Source: Pelomonas sp. BJYL3 (lineage in GTDB: Bacteria; Pseudomonadota; Gammaproteobacteria; Burkholderiales; Burkholderiaceae_C). From it: a DNA stretch of 64,000 nucleotides. Below, in pieces: positions 51,203 through 59,270 of the stretch. Every line of letters begins with the position of its first letter. Position 1 is the first letter of the stretch. The stretch is from assembly GCF_027257975.1 (NCBI RefSeq), contig NZ_JANZKX010000003.1, positions 248,001 through 312,000 on the forward strand. Direction: 5' to 3'. The notes under the pieces were generated by a model. It was not told where the DNA came from. It made no database searches and saw nothing but the letters and a program-made list of their open reading frames with translations. A program made the position numbers and the translations under genes.

Positions 51203-51814
51203 TCAGCGCTTGGCTTCGGCCAGCAAGGTCATGATGTCCTGGCTCAGCGCCTCGGCCCCGCTGCCATAGCGCGAGAACACGCGGATGCGGCCTTCGGTGT
51301 CGAAGATGAAGCTGGCCGCGGTGTGGTCCATGGTGTAGGTCTCGGGCGTCTTGCCGGGGACCTTGGCGTAGTAGACCTTGAACTCCTGCGCTGCCGCCTT
51401 GAGCTGCTCGGGCGTGCCGCGCAGGGCCACGAAGCTGGGGTCGAAGCTGCCGAGGTAGGCCTTGAGCAGCTCGGGGGTGTCGCGGTCGGGGTCCACTGTC
51501 ACGAAGACGCCCTGGACCTTGTCCCCATCCTTGCCCAGCATCTTCTTCACCTGGGAGAGCTCGGCCATGGTGGTCGGGCAGACGTCGGGGCACTGCGTGA
51601 AGCCGAAGAAGACCACCACCACCTTGCCCTTGAAGTCGGACAGGCTGCGGCTGCGGCCGTCGATGTCGGGCAGCTGCAGCTCGCGGGCGTACTTGGCACC
51701 GGTGAGGTCCACGCCCTTGAAGCTGCTCTTGCTGGATTGGTAGAGGTCGCAACCCGACAGGGCCAGGCCCAGGCCCAGCGTCCCCAGGAGCAGCAGTGCA
51801 CGTTTCTTGATCAT
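51203..51814 (-). CDS. sco: SCO1/SenC-family copper chaperone lipoprotein
   Basis: 203 residues. A lipoprotein signal (LGLALSGC, lipid-bearing Cys22) is followed by the thioredoxin-like SCO domain. The copper site is complete: CPDVC (C75, C79) in FFGFTQCPDVCPTTMAEL and H164 in YTMDHTAASFIFD. DPDRDTPELLKAYL is also family-typical. SCO delivers copper to the CuA centre of cytochrome oxidase subunit II on the periplasmic side. It is the last gene of the - strand oxidase cluster, 4 nt after ctaB. Confidence 0.95.
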   Translation of the reverse strand: MIKKRALLLLGTLGLGLALSGCDLYQSSKSSFKGVDLTGAKYARELQLPDIDGRSRSLSDFKGKVVVVFFGFTQCPDVCPTTMAELSQVKKMLGKDGDKVQGVFVTVDPDRDTPELLKAYLGSFDPSFVALRGTPEQLKAAAQEFKVYYAKVPGKTPETYTMDHTAASFIFDTEGRIRVFSRYGSGAEALSQDIMTLLAEAKR

Positions 51815-51818
51815 GGTG

Positions 51819-52730
51819 TCAGGCCATCAGAGGCAGCAGGTAGTGGTCCAGCAGCAGGGCCCCGAACAGCAGGGCCAGGTGCAGGATGGAGAAACGGAAG
51901 GTCTTGCGCGCGAGGGCCTCAGAGTACTCGCGCCAGAGCTGCCAGCCATGGAGGCAGAACAAGAAACCCAGGATCAGGGCGCTGGCCAGATAGACCCAGC
52001 CGCTCATGCCGATCAGGAAGGGCAGCAAGGTGGCCGCAAACAGGATCCAGGTGTAGAGCACGATCTGCAGGCGGGTGAAGTCGCTGCCATGAGTGACCGG
52101 CAGCATGGGCAGGCCGGCGCGGGCGTAGTCCTCGGCGCGGTACAGGGCCAGGGCCCAGAAGTGCGGCGGCGTCCAGAGGAAGATGATCAGGCACAGCACC
52201 AGGGACTCCGGCCCCACCTCCCCCGTCACCGCGGCCCAGCCCAGCACCGGCGGCATGGCACCCGAGGCCCCGCCGATGACGATGTTCTGCGGCGTCATGG
52301 GCTTGAGGATCACCGTGTAGACGATGGCGTAGCCCACGAAGGTGGCGAAGGTCAGCCACATGGTCAGCACATTGGCGCCCCAGGCCAGCAGCGCCATGCC
52401 CAGGCCGCACAGCACGGCGGAGAACAGCAGGGTCTGCGGCCGGCTCAGCTCGCCCTTGGCGGTGGGGCGCCAGGCGGTGCGCTTCATCTTGGCGTCGATG
52501 TGCTGCTCGATGAGGCAGTTGAAGGCGGCGGCGGCGCCGGCCACCAGCCAGATGCCCAGGGTGCCGGCGGCGATGGCCCCCCATTGCGCGGGGCTGGGCC
52601 AGCCGGGAATGGCCAGGGCCATGCCGATCACGGCACAGAAGACGATCAGCTGCACCACGCGGGGCTTGGTGAGCTGGTAGTACTGCTGCCAGCGGGAGAG
52701 CGAGGCGGTGGATGCGAGCGTTGCGGCCAT
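51819..52730 (-). CDS. ctaB: Protoheme IX farnesyltransferase (heme o synthase)
   Basis: 303 residues with about nine membrane helices. The UbiA-superfamily prenyl-binding motifs are present: [19 protein letters not shown] (about residues 78-96), with Asn, Asp and Arg/Lys positions conserved, and the second loop [25 protein letters not shown]-like segment ([20 protein letters not shown]). [20 protein letters not shown] lies between. It adds a farnesyl group to heme b, giving heme o, which CtaA then converts to heme a. It lies 1 nt after the ctaA stop. Confidence 0.96.
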   Translation of the reverse strand: MAATLASTASLSRWQQYYQLTKPRVVQLIVFCAVIGMALAIPGWPSPAQWGAIAAGTLGIWLVAGAAAAFNCLIEQHIDAKMKRTAWRPTAKGELSRPQTLLFSAVLCGLGMALLAWGANVLTMWLTFATFVGYAIVYTVILKPMTPQNIVIGGASGAMPPVLGWAAVTGEVGPESLVLCLIIFLWTPPHFWALALYRAEDYARAGLPMLPVTHGSDFTRLQIVLYTWILFAATLLPFLIGMSGWVYLASALILGFLFCLHGWQLWREYSEALARKTFRFSILHLALLFGALLLDHYLLPLMA

Positions 52731-52731
52731 G

Positions 52732-53823
52732 TCAGGCGTTCAGGGTCAGGGGCTGCGTGCGGGCACGCAGCAGGGTGAGGCAAAGCAGCAGCGCTGCGGC
52801 GCCGCCAGTGTGCGCCAGGGCGGCCACCAGGGGCCAGTCCAGCACGACGTTGCTGAGGCCGCTGAGCAGCTGCCACAGCAGGATGAGAAGCAGGCGCCAG
52901 GCCCAGCGGCCCAGGCCGGCCACCTGCAGGCGCCAGGCCAGCAGCAGGACCGCGCCCGTCGCGCACAGCGCAAAGAGCCGGTGTGTCCAGTGGATGGCCA
53001 CCAGGGCCTCGAAGGGCAGCACGCTGCCGTCGTGGTGCAGGCCCAGCTCGCGCCACAGCGTGAAGCCGCGCGCGAAGTCCATGGCCGGCCACCAGCCGCC
53101 CTGGCAGGTGGGGAATTCGTCGCAGGCCAGCACGGCATAGTTGGTGCTGACCCAGCCGCCCAGGGCGACCTGCATGAGCACGATCGCCAGCACCAGCACC
53201 AGGCCGCGCCGCAGACCCTCGCCCACCAGCAGCACGCGGTCGCCCAGCCGCTGCGCCTGCCAGCCCAGCAGCATCAACAGGCCCAGGGCCAGCAGCAGGT
53301 GCAGGGTGACGATGGCGGGGAAGAGCTTCATGGTCACGGTGAGGGCGCCGAAGAGCCCCTGCACCAGCACCCAGGCCAGGCTCAGCCAGGACCAGGCCGG
53401 CGACGGCATGCCGGGCTCGCGCCGCCAACGGGTGTGCAGCACGGCGGTGACGAGGATCAGGAAGCCGACGGCGCTGGCGAAGTAGCGGTGCAGCATCTCC
53501 ACCCAGGCCTTGCTGTGCGTGACCGGGCCGGTGGGCATGGCCGTCTGGGCCTGCTGGATGTCACCGTGGGCACCCAGGGGCGAGGCGTGGCCGTAGCAGC
53601 CCGGCCAGTCCGGGCAGCCCAGGCCGGAATCGGTCAGGCGGGTGAAGGCGCCGAAGAGGATGAGCTCGAAGGTGAGCGTCATGGCCAGCACCGTCAGCAG
53701 GCGCAGGCGCTCGCGGTGCGGTGCCCCACGGCCCCGGCGCCAGGCCCAGGCCAGCGGCAGGCCGCCCAGCAGCGTGGCCATGGCCAGCATCTGCAGCAGG
53801 GGGCTGAAGTCGAATCCGATCAC
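52732..53823 (-). CDS. ctaA: Heme A synthase (COX15/CtaA)
   Basis: 363 residues with about eight helices. Family motifs are the early [28 protein letters not shown], with the conserved Glu/His environment of [14 protein letters not shown], then [21 protein letters not shown] (heme-ligand His), [50 protein letters not shown] and [11 protein letters not shown]. Four cysteines form two likely disulfide pairs on the outer face. The start is GTG at 53823, where the frame enters [12 protein letters not shown]; no ATG gives a sensible N-terminus. It oxidises the C8 methyl of heme o to formyl. It lies 11 nt after the Sco-like gene. Confidence 0.95.
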   Translation of the reverse strand: MIGFDFSPLLQMLAMATLLGGLPLAWAWRRGRGAPHRERLRLLTVLAMTLTFELILFGAFTRLTDSGLGCPDWPGCYGHASPLGAHGDIQQAQTAMPTGPVTHSKAWVEMLHRYFASAVGFLILVTAVLHTRWRREPGMPSPAWSWLSLAWVLVQGLFGALTVTMKLFPAIVTLHLLLALGLLMLLGWQAQRLGDRVLLVGEGLRRGLVLVLAIVLMQVALGGWVSTNYAVLACDEFPTCQGGWWPAMDFARGFTLWRELGLHHDGSVLPFEALVAIHWTHRLFALCATGAVLLLAWRLQVAGLGRWAWRLLLILLWQLLSGLSNVVLDWPLVAALAHTGGAAALLLCLTLLRARTQPLTLNA

Positions 53824-53834
53824 GGTGATGCCCT

Positions 53835-54578
53835 TCAGCGGCCGGGCCGGTCCCAGCCGGCATTGGCCTTGACCAGGCGGTCCAGGTCCTTCTTGAACCT
53901 GGAGGGATCCAGCTGGGCGGGCGAGCGCATCATCCAGCGGCCCACCGGGTCGATCAGGAACAGGTGCTCGTTGAGCTGGTGCCCGGGCGCAGGCTTCAGC
54001 CAGGCCTGCAGCTGCTCGGCCGGCACGCGCAGGGCGGTGACAGGCGTGCCCTGCGAGATCAGCGCGCGCAGCTCGGCCGAGACCGGCTCCTGGTCGGGGA
54101 TCAGCCAGAGCTTGTCGAACTTGTCGCGCTCCTTGCCCTGCATCTCGCGCAGCTGGCGCTGGGCAAACATGAGGCGGTCGCACTGCGCGTCGCAGCGGCT
54201 GGGCTGCACCACGGTCAGCAGCCACTGGCCCTTGAGCGTCTCGGCGCTGACCGGCTTGCCGTCCAGGTCCTGCAGGCTCAGGCCGACGGGCAGGTCGACG
54301 GTGGGCGTGATGAGGTCGGAATAGGCCCGGCCCTGCAGCTTCAGCACATAGAAGCTGAAGTAGGAGGCGATCACCGGCGCCGCGCAGACGGCCACCACGC
54401 CCAGCATGCGCAGGCGGCCCGCACGGGTGCGCTGCTGCTGGGCCAGCGCGGCGAGCTCACTCGCCTGCGGCTGGCTGTGGACGGTGAAGGACAGCGGGCT
54501 GTCGTCCCCGGCCGCGGCCTGCATCTCGGTGCGGAGCTCAGCGGGAGCGTCGGGGGCGGAGGACTTGGAACCAGACAT
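53835..54578 (-). CDS. Membrane-anchored Sco/thioredoxin-like protein of the cytochrome oxidase locus
   Basis: 247 residues. One membrane helix (LRMLGVVAVCAAPVIASYFSFYVL, about residues 57-79) anchors a periplasmic thioredoxin-like domain. It contains a CX3C pair, C129 and C133 (VVQPSRCDAQCDRLMFAQRQ), and H205 in NEHLFLIDPVGRWMM, the same arrangement of potential copper ligands as in SCO proteins, although overall similarity is low. It is a regular member of betaproteobacterial cox clusters between surf1 and ctaA, without an established function. A role in copper delivery or thiol reduction at the oxidase is inferred. Its start overlaps the end of surf1 by 41 nt. Confidence 0.88.
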   Translation of the reverse strand: MSGSKSSAPDAPAELRTEMQAAAGDDSPLSFTVHSQPQASELAALAQQQRTRAGRLRMLGVVAVCAAPVIASYFSFYVLKLQGRAYSDLITPTVDLPVGLSLQDLDGKPVSAETLKGQWLLTVVQPSRCDAQCDRLMFAQRQLREMQGKERDKFDKLWLIPDQEPVSAELRALISQGTPVTALRVPAEQLQAWLKPAPGHQLNEHLFLIDPVGRWMMRSPAQLDPSRFKKDLDRLVKANAGWDRPGR

Positions 54579-55263
54579 ACAAACCCAGTTGGAGGACCGA
54601 AAGCGCGGCCCATTGCGCGGCATAGCCGTAGTGCTTGTGGATATCGACCGCCGGTGCCGGCCAGTCGCGCAACAGGCCGGGCGTCGCCCCTTCATGCGCC
54701 GTCTGCAGCACGGTCAGCGGCAGCAGGGGCAGGCCGGTCTCGCGGGCGAAGGCGGCCGGGTCCAGATTCTGCCGGATGCGCCCCGCCCCTGCCTCGCCCA
54801 GCTGATACAGCCGCGAGGGCGAAGCGGCCATGCGGCCTTCGATCACGGTCTCGCCAGCCTCGGGGGGCAGCGTCGGCAGGCGGCTGCGGTCGGCCACATC
54901 ACGTGGGGCCCAGCCTCGCTGGACCAGCACGACCTCGGGCCGGCCGCTCAGGCGCAGCGGCGTCACGAGGAAGAAGCCCACACGGCCGTCCATGGGCCGG
55001 TTCTCCAGCCAGACACTGTGCTGCGCCAGCCACTGGCCCTGCAGGCGGACGCGCCGGTGCAGCCCCTGCTCACCCGCGGCGGCCAGGCCGGCGGCGTCCA
55101 GGGCAGGCGCCTGGGCGCGCTGCGCGATGGCCGCCTCCAGCGCGCGCTTCTGCCCGGCGCGGTCCAGCTGCCAGGCGCAGAGGCCGGCCGTGAGCGCGAC
55201 GCCGACCAGGGTCAGCGGCAGCAGCCAGCGGCGCTTGCGGTCGGCGGGGGAACTCGTGTTCAT
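54538..55263 (-). CDS. SURF1-family cytochrome oxidase assembly protein
   Basis: 241 residues. Two membrane helices bracket a periplasmic domain: RRWLLPLTLVGVALTAGLCAWQLDRAGQKR near the N-terminus and HYGYAAQWAALSVLQLGLYVWFQVLR at the C-terminus. Between them are SURF1 motifs: RRVRLQGQWLAQHSVWLENRPMDGRVGFFLVTPLRL, VVLVQRGWAPRD and DIHKHYGYAAQWAALS. SURF1 handles heme a insertion into subunit I. ATG 55263 is chosen; it is divergent from the DUF2909 gene with only 42 nt between starts. The 3' end overlaps the Sco-like gene. Confidence 0.94.
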   Translation of the reverse strand: MNTSSPADRKRRWLLPLTLVGVALTAGLCAWQLDRAGQKRALEAAIAQRAQAPALDAAGLAAAGEQGLHRRVRLQGQWLAQHSVWLENRPMDGRVGFFLVTPLRLSGRPEVVLVQRGWAPRDVADRSRLPTLPPEAGETVIEGRMAASPSRLYQLGEAGAGRIRQNLDPAAFARETGLPLLPLTVLQTAHEGATPGLLRDWPAPAVDIHKHYGYAAQWAALSVLQLGLYVWFQVLRPRRSR

Positions 55264-55305
55264 GCCGGGGTGATTTGTGCGGGGCGGGTGAAATAATCGG
55301 CGACC

Positions 55306-55527
55306 ATGAAAACCATCATCTTGCTCGGCTTCGTGGCCATTCTCGGCGCATTGGCTGCGGCCGGCCTTTTCATGCTGCGCCGGGGTGGCGACCGCAAGAA
55401 GCAGGGACCGCAGATGGCGCGGGCCCTGGCCGTGCGGGTGGGCGTGTCCATCGCCCTGTTCCTCGTCATCCTGCTGAGCTACCAGATGGGCTGGATCAAG
55501 CCCACTGGCGTGCCCATGGGGCATTGA
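55306..55527 (+). CDS. DUF2909 twin-transmembrane small protein
   Basis: 73 residues with two helices (TIILLGFVAILGALAAAGLFMLRR and LAVRVGVSIALFLVILLSYQMGWIKP) joined by a basic loop (GGDRKKQGPQM), the hallmark of DUF2909. It is the only + strand gene in the oxidase locus, divergent from surf1 and convergent with coxC. The family occurs almost always beside cox genes in Betaproteobacteria, so a link with oxidase biogenesis or stability is likely but unproven. Confidence 0.88.
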   Translation: MKTIILLGFVAILGALAAAGLFMLRRGGDRKKQGPQMARALAVRVGVSIALFLVILLSYQMGWIKPTGVPMGH

Positions 55528-55590
55528 GCCCGGCCGGCGCGCCCCCTGCAGCAGGCCGGGGCCCGCTCGCGGGGAGCGGCCCTCAAAGAC

Positions 55591-55617
55591 AAAGCGCCGC
55601 GGCATGCGGCGCTTTTT
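55591..55617. terminator. Intrinsic terminator between DUF2909 gene and coxC, possibly bidirectional
   Basis: AAAGCGCCGC (55591-55600) pairs with GCGGCGCTTT (55606-55615) around GGCAT, a perfect 10-bp stem, with T residues to 55617 on the + strand. On the - strand the flanking sequence has only a short T-run, so it should act mainly for the + strand gene. Confidence 0.85.
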
Positions 55618-55672
55618 CATGGCCGCTCGGCAGGGCCATGGCACGCGGTGCCGCGGCACCGCGCGTGGACGA

Positions 55673-56557
55673 TCACATCCAGTAGACGACCACGTACAGG
55701 CCCAGCCACACCACGTCCACGAAGTGCCAGTACCAGGCGGCGCCTTCGAAGCCGAAGTGGCGGTCGCTGGTGAAGTGGCCCTTCTGCAGGCGCAGCGTGA
55801 TGAACAGCAGCATCAGCATGCCCACGAAGACGTGGAAGCCGTGGAAGCCGGTCAGCATGAAGAAGGTCGAGCCGTAGATGCCCGAGCTGAGCTTGAGGTT
55901 CAGCTCATGGTAGGCATGCGAGTACTCGTAGCCCTGCACGCACAGGAAGGTGATGCCCAGCAGCACCGTGATCCACATGAAGGCGATGGTCTTGGCGCGG
56001 TTGCCGGCGATCAGCGCATGGTGGGCGATGGTCAGGGTCACGCCCGAGGTCAGCAGCAGGGCCGTGTTGATCGTGGGCAGGGGCCAGGGGCCCATGGTGG
56101 TGAAGGCCTCCACCGTGCCGGCCGGCGCGGCGGTGGCGCCGGCGGCGACGCTGGGCCACAGGGCCTTGAAGTCGGGCCACAGCAGCTGGTTCTCCAGGCT
56201 GCCCAGGGCCGGCACCGAGTGCACACGGGCCCAGTACAGCGCGCCGAAGAAGGCGGCGAAGAACATCACCTCCGAGAAGATGAACCAGCTCATGCTCCAG
56301 CGGAAGGAGACGTCGATGCGGTCGCTGTAGAGGCCGCCTTCGCTTTCACGGATGGCGTCGCCGAACCACTGCTTCAGCACGAAGGCCCACCACAGCAGGC
56401 CGAAGGCCAGCGAATAGGCGCCCCACTGGTGGTCATTGATCCACTGGCCGGCGCCCAGGATCACGAAGAACAGGCCGATGGCGGCCATCACCGGATGCCG
56501 CGAAGGGCCCGGCACGAAGTAGTAGGGGGTGCTCCCCTGGGAGGTCGCTGCCGACAT
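55673..56557 (-). CDS. coxC: Cytochrome c oxidase subunit III
   Basis: 294 residues with seven helices, normal for CoxC/CtaE. Motifs in order: YYFVPGPSRHPVMAAIGLFFVILGAGQWIND, FGDAIRESEGGLYSDRIDVSFRWSMSWFIFSEVMFFAAFFGALYWAR, LLTSGVTLTIAHHALIAGNR and FFMLTGFHGFHVFVGMLMLLFITLRL, ending in WYWHFVDVVWLGLYVVVYWM. The WHFVDVVW end is the family signature. Subunit III stabilises the core oxidase and helps proton uptake. It lies on the - strand about 43 nt after the DUF2970 gene. Confidence 0.97.
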   Translation of the reverse strand: MSAATSQGSTPYYFVPGPSRHPVMAAIGLFFVILGAGQWINDHQWGAYSLAFGLLWWAFVLKQWFGDAIRESEGGLYSDRIDVSFRWSMSWFIFSEVMFFAAFFGALYWARVHSVPALGSLENQLLWPDFKALWPSVAAGATAAPAGTVEAFTTMGPWPLPTINTALLLTSGVTLTIAHHALIAGNRAKTIAFMWITVLLGITFLCVQGYEYSHAYHELNLKLSSGIYGSTFFMLTGFHGFHVFVGMLMLLFITLRLQKGHFTSDRHFGFEGAAWYWHFVDVVWLGLYVVVYWM

Positions 56558-56600
56558 TGATGATCTCCTCGATCTTCTAACGACTCAATTCAACTCAACA

Positions 56601-56843
56601 CTAGGAGCCAGCCACGCCGCTGCCGATCACCCACTGGACCAGCAGCACGAGGCTGACCACGAATACAGCGGCCGCAATGACGCCGGCGATGATCACATGC
56701 ACCGGGTTCAGTTGCGCCACATCCTTGTCATAGCCGGCACCCTTGCGGATGCCGATGAAGGACCAGGCCACCGCCTTGACGGTGCCCAGGAAGCTGCCCT
56801 TGCGGGCGGCCGCCTCCTTCAGATCCTGACCGGCCTTGCTCAC
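56601..56843 (-). CDS. DUF2970 single-pass membrane protein
   Basis: 80 residues. It starts with GTG at 56843 inside the ctaG stop (GTGA). An amphipathic N-terminus (SKAGQDLKEAAARKGSFLGTVKAVAWSFIGIRKGAGYDKDVAQLNPVHVI) leads into one C-terminal helix (IIAGVIAAAVFVVSLVLLVQWVIG). The segment VAWSFIGIRKGAGYDKD is the DUF2970 signature. These proteins sit between ctaG and coxC in Betaproteobacteria; function unknown. Translational coupling to ctaG supports a role in oxidase assembly. Confidence 0.88.
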   Translation of the reverse strand: MSKAGQDLKEAAARKGSFLGTVKAVAWSFIGIRKGAGYDKDVAQLNPVHVIIAGVIAAAVFVVSLVLLVQWVIGSGVAGS

Positions 56844-57466
56844 AGCTTGCGCTCCTGGGCGGGCGCAGCGGCCTGCTTCTTGGCGGCGTCCTTGCCGACG
56901 TCCTTGCCCGTCACCTCGAAGAAGGTGTAGGACAGGGTGATCGTCTTGACGTCCCTGGGCAGCTTGGGGTCCACATAGAAGACCACCGGCCACTGCTTCA
57001 CCTCGCCGGGAGCGAGGGTGTATTCGTTGAAGCAGAAGCACTCGAGCTTCTTGAAATGGGACGTCGCCTGCTTGGGAGCGTAGCTGGGGATGGCCTGGGC
57101 CGACATGGTCCGGTCCTGCACATTGCGGAACTCGTACATGACGGTGGTGAGCTCGCCCGGATGCACGGTCAGGTGCTTCGTCGCGGGCTTGAAGTCCCAG
57201 GGGCCGCGGGCGTTGGCATCGAATTCGATCTCGATGCTGCGGCTGTAGTCCACCTGGGTGTTCTTCACGTCCTCGGCGCGCACCGCGTGCGTGCCTTCCG
57301 CCAGCGTGAGCACATTGATGCCCAGCGCCGTGCAGACCGCGCGATAGACCGGCACCAGGGCATAGCCAAAGCCCGACATGAGCGCGACGACGACCAGCAG
57401 CTTGCCCATCATGAGCCGGTTGTCCCGGCGCAGGAGGTCAGCGAGTTGCCAGCGTTTGTCGCTCAT
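56840..57466 (-). CDS. ctaG: Cytochrome c oxidase assembly protein CtaG (Cox11)
   Basis: 208 residues. One helix (LLVVVALMSGFGYALVPVYRAVC, about residues 23-45) anchors a periplasmic immunoglobulin-like domain. The copper-binding CFCF motif is present at residues 143-146 (KKLECFCFNEYTLAPGEVKQWPVVFYVDP), and the further family motifs PSYAPKQATSHF and ITLSYTFFEV are visible. Cox11 delivers copper to the CuB site of subunit I. The gene is between the small assembly protein gene and the DUF2970 gene, which overlaps it. Confidence 0.97.
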   Translation of the reverse strand: MSDKRWQLADLLRRDNRLMMGKLLVVVALMSGFGYALVPVYRAVCTALGINVLTLAEGTHAVRAEDVKNTQVDYSRSIEIEFDANARGPWDFKPATKHLTVHPGELTTVMYEFRNVQDRTMSAQAIPSYAPKQATSHFKKLECFCFNEYTLAPGEVKQWPVVFYVDPKLPRDVKTITLSYTFFEVTGKDVGKDAAKKQAAAPAQERKL

Positions 57467-57473
57467 GGGGGCC

Positions 57474-57590
57474 TCAGCGTCCCAGCCAGGTCATCTTGAC
57501 CATGAAGCCGACCATGAAGGCGATCGCGACCGAGGCCAGGATCAGGCCCAGGCGGCGGTTGGCCTTGCGTTGTTCAGGCGTGCTGCTCAT
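57474..57590 (-). CDS. Cytochrome oxidase small assembly protein (38 residues)
   Basis: A very short gene: ATG at 57590, TGA at 57474-57476. The protein has 38 residues: an N-terminal polar part SSTPEQRKANRRLG followed by one membrane helix LILASVAIAFMVGFMVKM and a short TWLGR end. The EQRKANRRLGLILAS pattern is typical of the tiny proteins encoded between ctaD and ctaG in Burkholderiales and annotated as cytochrome oxidase small assembly proteins. It fits exactly in the gap, 10 nt after ctaD and 7 nt before ctaG. It is easily missed by gene finders because of its length. Confidence 0.85.
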   Translation of the reverse strand: MSSTPEQRKANRRLGLILASVAIAFMVGFMVKMTWLGR

Positions 57591-57600
57591 GGCCAGTCCT

Positions 57601-59238
57601 TCAGCCGATCACCTTGGTGGCGGTGGCGTCCAGCTTGGGCGGGTTCTCGAAGGTGTGGAAGGGCGCCGGCGAGGGCACTTCCCACTCCAGGCCTTCGGCG
57701 GCTTCCCAGGGCTTCTGCGGGGCCTTCTCGCCCTTGCCGCGCATCATGGGGACGGCGACGGCAAAGAAGAAGTACACCTGCATCAGGCCGAAGCCGAAGG
57801 CGCCGATGGAGGCCACGGCGTTGAAGTCGGCGAACTGCATGGGGTAGTCAGCGTAGCGACGGGGCATGCCGGCCAGACCCAGGAAGTGCATCGGGAAGAA
57901 GGTGATGTTGAAGAAGATCAGCGAGCCCCAGAAGTGGATCTTGCCGCGGGTCTCCGAGATCATCACGCCGGACCACTTCGGGCCCCAGTAGTAGACGCCG
58001 GCGAACAGGGCGTACAGCGAGCCGGCCACCAGCACATAGTGGAAGTGGGCGACGACGTAGTAGGTGTCCTGGATCTGGATGTCGATCGGCGCCATGGCGC
58101 AGATCAGGCCGGTGAAGCCGCCCATCGTGAACACGAAGATGAAGCCCACGGCCCACAGCATGGGGGTCTCGAAGGTCATCGAACCACGCCACATGGTGGC
58201 CAGCCAGTTGAAGATCTTCACGCCCGTGGGCACGGCGATCAGCATCGTGGCGTACATGAAGAACAGCTGACCCGTCACCGGCATGCCGGTGGCGAACATG
58301 TGGTGGGCCCACACGATGAAGGACAGGATGGCGATCGAAGCGGTGGCATACACCATGGAGGCGTAGCCGAACAGGCGCTTGCGGGCGAAGGCCGGGACGA
58401 TCTGGCTCACGATGCCGAAGGCCGGCAGGATCATGATGTAGACCTCGGGGTGGCCGAAGAACCAGAAGATGTGCTGGTACATCACCGGGTCACCGCCGCC
58501 AGCGGGGCTGAAGAAGCTGGTGCCGAAGTGGCGGTCCGTCAGCGTCATGGTGATGGCGCCGGCCAGCACGGGCATCACGGCGATCAGCAGGTACGCGGTG
58601 ATCAGCCAGGTCCAGGCGAACATGGGCATCTTCATCAGCGTCATGCCGGGCGCGCGCATGTTCAGGATGGTCACGATGATGTTGATCGAGCCCATGATGG
58701 ACGAGGCGCCCAGGATGTGCATCGCGAAGATGCCGGCATCCATGGAAGGGCCCATCTGCAGGGTCAGCGGCGCGTACAGCGTCCAGCCCGCGGCGGGGGC
58801 GCCGCCGGGCATGAAGAAGGACGCCACCAGCATGATCGCGGCGGGGATCATCAGCCAGAAGCTGAAGTTGTTCATCCGCGCGAAGGCCATGTCCGAGGCG
58901 CCGATCTGCAGCGGGATCATCCAGTTCGCGAAGCCCACGAAGGCCGGCATGATCGCGCCGAACACCATGATCAGACCGTGCATGGTCGTGAACTGGTTGA
59001 ACAGCTCGGGGTTGAAGAACTGCAGACCCGGCTGGAACAGCTCGGCGCGGATGCACAGGGCCAGCACGCCGCCGATCATCAGCATCGTGAAGGCGAACAG
59101 CAGGTACAGCGTCCCGATGTCCTTGTGGTTGGTGGCAAACACCCAGCGGCGCCAGCCGGTGGGCGCGTGGTGGTCGTCGTGGTGATCGTGCCCGTGGGCA
59201 TGAACGTCATGACCGTGGGGGTCAAGCACTGCACTCAT
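57601..59238 (-). CDS. ctaD: Cytochrome c oxidase subunit I
   Basis: 545 residues with twelve helices. Hallmarks include [31 protein letters not shown] (with the heme a ligand His), [24 protein letters not shown] (CuB His and the cross-linked Tyr), [12 protein letters not shown] (the two CuB His) and [20 protein letters not shown] (heme a3 and heme a His). DSGLG-like D-channel residues lie in the early loops, and the Glu in the XGHPEVY region fits an A1-type oxidase. The N-terminus has a His-rich stretch ([19 protein letters not shown]), likely metal-binding or just a local oddity. It reduces oxygen and pumps protons in the inner membrane. It follows coxB on the - strand by 32 nt. Confidence 0.98.
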   Translation of the reverse strand: MSAVLDPHGHDVHAHGHDHHDDHHAPTGWRRWVFATNHKDIGTLYLLFAFTMLMIGGVLALCIRAELFQPGLQFFNPELFNQFTTMHGLIMVFGAIMPAFVGFANWMIPLQIGASDMAFARMNNFSFWLMIPAAIMLVASFFMPGGAPAAGWTLYAPLTLQMGPSMDAGIFAMHILGASSIMGSINIIVTILNMRAPGMTLMKMPMFAWTWLITAYLLIAVMPVLAGAITMTLTDRHFGTSFFSPAGGGDPVMYQHIFWFFGHPEVYIMILPAFGIVSQIVPAFARKRLFGYASMVYATASIAILSFIVWAHHMFATGMPVTGQLFFMYATMLIAVPTGVKIFNWLATMWRGSMTFETPMLWAVGFIFVFTMGGFTGLICAMAPIDIQIQDTYYVVAHFHYVLVAGSLYALFAGVYYWGPKWSGVMISETRGKIHFWGSLIFFNITFFPMHFLGLAGMPRRYADYPMQFADFNAVASIGAFGFGLMQVYFFFAVAVPMMRGKGEKAPQKPWEAAEGLEWEVPSPAPFHTFENPPKLDATATKVIG

Positions 59239-59270
59239 GTTGATTCCTCTGTTCCTTGACGTTCAAACCA

